DNA of 38,517 nt, from NCBI GenBank assembly GCA_025351025.1, contig JANXWR010000134.1:1-38517 (forward strand), read 5' to 3'. The DNA comes from Burkholderiales bacterium. Its GTDB lineage: Bacteria; Pseudomonadota; Gammaproteobacteria; Burkholderiales; Burkholderiaceae_C. The translations under genes and the position numbers were made by a program. Under the pieces are notes generated by a model. The model had not been told where the DNA came from, did not search any database, and saw only the letters and a program-made list of their open reading frames with translations. Every line of letters starts with the position of its first letter. Positions within the stretch are counted from its first letter, which is position 1. Below are positions 36,500 to 38,517 of the stretch, piece by piece.

Positions 36500-36991
36500 A
36501 TGGACGCCTCGTCCGTCCCCATCGCCATGACCGCGGAAACACACAGCGTCGACTGGGAACTTCGACTCGGGTTCCTGATTCACGACGTGTCGCGACTGCG
36601 GCGCAGCGCCTTCGATCGCTGCCTGAAGCCGCTAAACGTCACCCGCTCGCAGTGGTGGGTGCTGGCCTACCTGTCGCGTGAGGACGGCATGACCCAGTCG
36701 CAGCTGGCCGAAGAGCTCGATCTCGGCAAGGTGGCGGTGGGCGGGCTGATCGACCGGCTCGAGAAGGCGGGGCTGCTGCGGCGCGATGCCGACCCGAGCG
36801 ACCGGCGCATCAACCGCATCTTTCTCGAGCCCAAGAGCAAACAGCTAATCGCGCGCATGAGGAAGGTCAGCCATCGCCTGAATGCGCAGATCCTCGACGG
36901 CCTGGCCGATACCAAGCTCGAGGCCGCGGCGACGACGCTCGACGCGATGAAGCGCAACCTGCTCGGCTACCTGCAGACCAGCGACACCTGA
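36500..36991 (+). CDS. MarR family transcriptional regulator
   Basis: RLRRSAFDRCLKPLNVTRSQWWVLAYLSREDGMTQSQLAEELDLGKVAVGGLIDRLEKAGLLRRDADPSDRRINRIFL; ATG at 36527 is an alternative start. Confidence 0.93.
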   Translation: MDASSVPIAMTAETHSVDWELRLGFLIHDVSRLRRSAFDRCLKPLNVTRSQWWVLAYLSREDGMTQSQLAEELDLGKVAVGGLIDRLEKAGLLRRDADPSDRRINRIFLEPKSKQLIARMRKVSHRLNAQILDGLADTKLEAAATTLDAMKRNLLGYLQTSDT

Positions 36992-37080
36992 TCGGCGTCC
37001 TTCGGGGCAGGCGAGATCGCGAACGCCGCTCAGGGCCGCCGGGCGGCCGCCGCCGGAGCGCCGCCATTTCGTACTCGACA

Positions 37081-37089
37081 CATACGGTA
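37081..37089. promoter_or_regulatory. Operator-like element upstream of the aliB-like gene, shared with the aliA-like promoter
   Basis: CATACGGTA identical to 19768-19776. Confidence 0.35.
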
Positions 37090-37157
37090 AGCTAGTGCAA
37101 ACTCGTGTGAACCGAGCGACGTCACCAAGTCGCCAGCGCACTCAGGAGACATCGCGA

Positions 37158-38306
37158 ATGGTTCTGACCGACGACCAGAAGGCGCTCCAGGAGTCGGCGC
37201 GCCGCTTTGCCCGCGAGCGGCTCCTGCCCGACTACCAGAAGCGCGAAAAGCTCGGCGTGCTCGATCGCGGCCTGATCTCCGAGATGGGCCGGCTCGGCCT
37301 GCTCGGCGTCGACCTGCCGGAAGAGCTGGGCGGCATGGGCGTCGACGCGGTGACCACCGGCCTGATCGCCGAGGAGCTGGCCTACGGCGACTTCAACGTC
37401 AGCGCTGTGCCGGTCGGCATCTCGCTCAACGGCGCGATCCTGAGCCGCCACGCCCAGCCCAAGGTCTACAAGGAATGGGTGCCGCGAATGACGCGCGGCG
37501 ATGCGATCGTCGCGATCTGCCTGACCGAGCCGCGCGGCGGCTCTGACGCGAGCAACCTGCAGATGAAGGCAAGGCGCGACGGCGACCACTACATCGTCAA
37601 CGGCGAGAAGACCTCGATCACTTTCGCCGACCGCGCCGACGCCTACCTGATCTTCGCCCGCACCGGCCGTCCCGACGAGGGCGCCAAAGGCGTGACCGCG
37701 CTGTTCATCCCGGGCGATACGCCGGGCATCTCGCGCACCCATTTCGACGACGTCGGCAGCGCCATCATCGGCCGCGGCTCGGTGTTCTTCGACGACGTCC
37801 GCGTACCGGTCGACCATCGCCTCGGCGACGAAGGCAAGGGCTTCTCGCAAGTGATGCAGGGATTCGACTACAGCCGCGCCCTGATCGCCCTGCAGTGCTG
37901 TGGCGCGGCCCAGGCCTCGCTCGACGAAGCCTGGGCCTACGCCAAGGAGCGCGAGGCCTTCGGCCGGCCGATCGGCCAGTTCCAGGGTGTCAGCTTCCCG
38001 CTCGCCGAGGGCGATTCGCACATTGCCGCGGTGCGCCAGCTCTCGTACCACGCGCTCGCCATGCGCGACGCCGGCCTGCCGCACACGGCCGAGGCGGCGA
38101 TGGTCAAGTGGATGGGGCCGAAGACGGCCTTCGACGTCATCCACCAGTGCCTGCTGACCTTCGGCCACTACGGCTGGTCGAAGGACCTGCCGCACCAGCA
38201 ACGTCTGCGCGACGTGATGGGGCTCGAGATCGGCGACGGCACGGCCGGCGTGATGAAGATGATCATCGCCCGCGAGCGGATCGGCCGCGCCTCGATACAA
38301 CACTGA
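37158..38306 (+). CDS. aliB: Acyl-CoA dehydrogenase, cyclohexanecarboxyl-CoA dehydrogenase (AliB)-like
   Basis: MVLTDDQKALQESARRFARERLLPDYQKREKLGVLDRGLISEMGRLGLLGVDLPEELGGMGVDAVTTGLIAEEL, ICLTEPRGGSDASNLQMKA, REAFGRPIGQFQGVSFPLAE; dehydrogenase call strong, AliB-specific call by resemblance. Confidence 0.75.
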   Translation: MVLTDDQKALQESARRFARERLLPDYQKREKLGVLDRGLISEMGRLGLLGVDLPEELGGMGVDAVTTGLIAEELAYGDFNVSAVPVGISLNGAILSRHAQPKVYKEWVPRMTRGDAIVAICLTEPRGGSDASNLQMKARRDGDHYIVNGEKTSITFADRADAYLIFARTGRPDEGAKGVTALFIPGDTPGISRTHFDDVGSAIIGRGSVFFDDVRVPVDHRLGDEGKGFSQVMQGFDYSRALIALQCCGAAQASLDEAWAYAKEREAFGRPIGQFQGVSFPLAEGDSHIAAVRQLSYHALAMRDAGLPHTAEAAMVKWMGPKTAFDVIHQCLLTFGHYGWSKDLPHQQRLRDVMGLEIGDGTAGVMKMIIARERIGRASIQH

Positions 38307-38314
38307 GAGCTTAG

Positions 38315-38395
38315 GGCCTGTTAACGCTATGGGAGAGATCACCCGAAGCGGCCCGCAGCGCTCCTGCGCGAGCCCTCCCATAGCGCTAACAGGCC
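38315..38395. repeat. Inverted repeat, MITE-like, flanked by TTAG direct repeats
   Basis: GGCCTGTTAACGCTATGGGAG (38315-38335) and CTCCCATAGCGCTAACAGGCC (38375-38395): 21-bp arms, one mismatch; TTAG at 38311-38314 and 38396-38399. Confidence 0.75.
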
Positions 38396-38517
38396 TTAGC
38401 AGGCTGTTGAAATTGGGTTCATTCGAGCAGTCATGATTGCACGCATCTATCGCGCTTTGCTTCCGCGTCTCGAATCTGGAGGCTCGTGCCTCGTGCGTCG
38501 CTCGTCCCCACACGTCG

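Noticed and set aside
38315-38395. Rho-independent terminator for the aliB-like gene
   Set aside because: The stem arms are 39 bp apart, there is no T-tract, and TTAG direct repeats flank the structure; a mobile-element origin fits better, although transcript termination there is not excluded.
37122-38513. 463-aa minus-strand ORF spanning the aliB-like gene and the right edge
   Set aside because: Antisense to a clear acyl-CoA dehydrogenase; its translation has no enzyme motifs and it runs through the inverted repeat.

Overview
High-GC proteobacterial window (probably betaproteobacterial; taxonomy is inference), almost entirely coding, dominated by CoA-thioester metabolism. I support 34 CDSs. 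The leftmost minus-strand operon (8859 to <1) encodes MaoC, CoA-ester lyase, two acyl-CoA dehydrogenases, SDR, acyl-CoA ligase and IcmF, a fused B12-dependent acyl-CoA mutase truncated by the window edge. A second minus-strand operon (about 18595 to 10006) encodes an HMGCS-like/DUF35 fusion, SCP-x-type thiolase, BadH-like and BadI-like ring-cleavage enzymes, a FadJ-like protein with a collapsed dehydrogenase half, two hot-dog dehydratases, a CoA-transferase and a thioesterase. The plus-strand block (18774 to 36461) encodes an SDR, an AliA-like ligase, a complete Liv-type ABC importer, FadD, ECH, an alpha/beta hydrolase, then a neutral-lipid cassette (PlsB, HAD-PlsC, GpsA, WS/DGAT, lipase-like hydrolase). 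It is followed by a MarR regulator and an AliB-like acyl-CoA dehydrogenase. The best overall reading is an alicyclic (cyclohexanecarboxylate-type) acid degradation locus fused to a triacylglycerol/wax-ester synthesis locus. The most interesting points are: (i) an HMGCS-like protein with Thr at the expected catalytic Cys, fused to DUF35 and translationally coupled to an intact thiolase; (ii) a FadJ-like protein lacking the GxGxxG motif and catalytic His; (iii) shared operator-like motifs upstream of aliA-like and aliB-like genes; (iv) a MITE-like inverted repeat flanked by TTAG at the right edge. All family calls come from reading motifs by eye; no database search was run.
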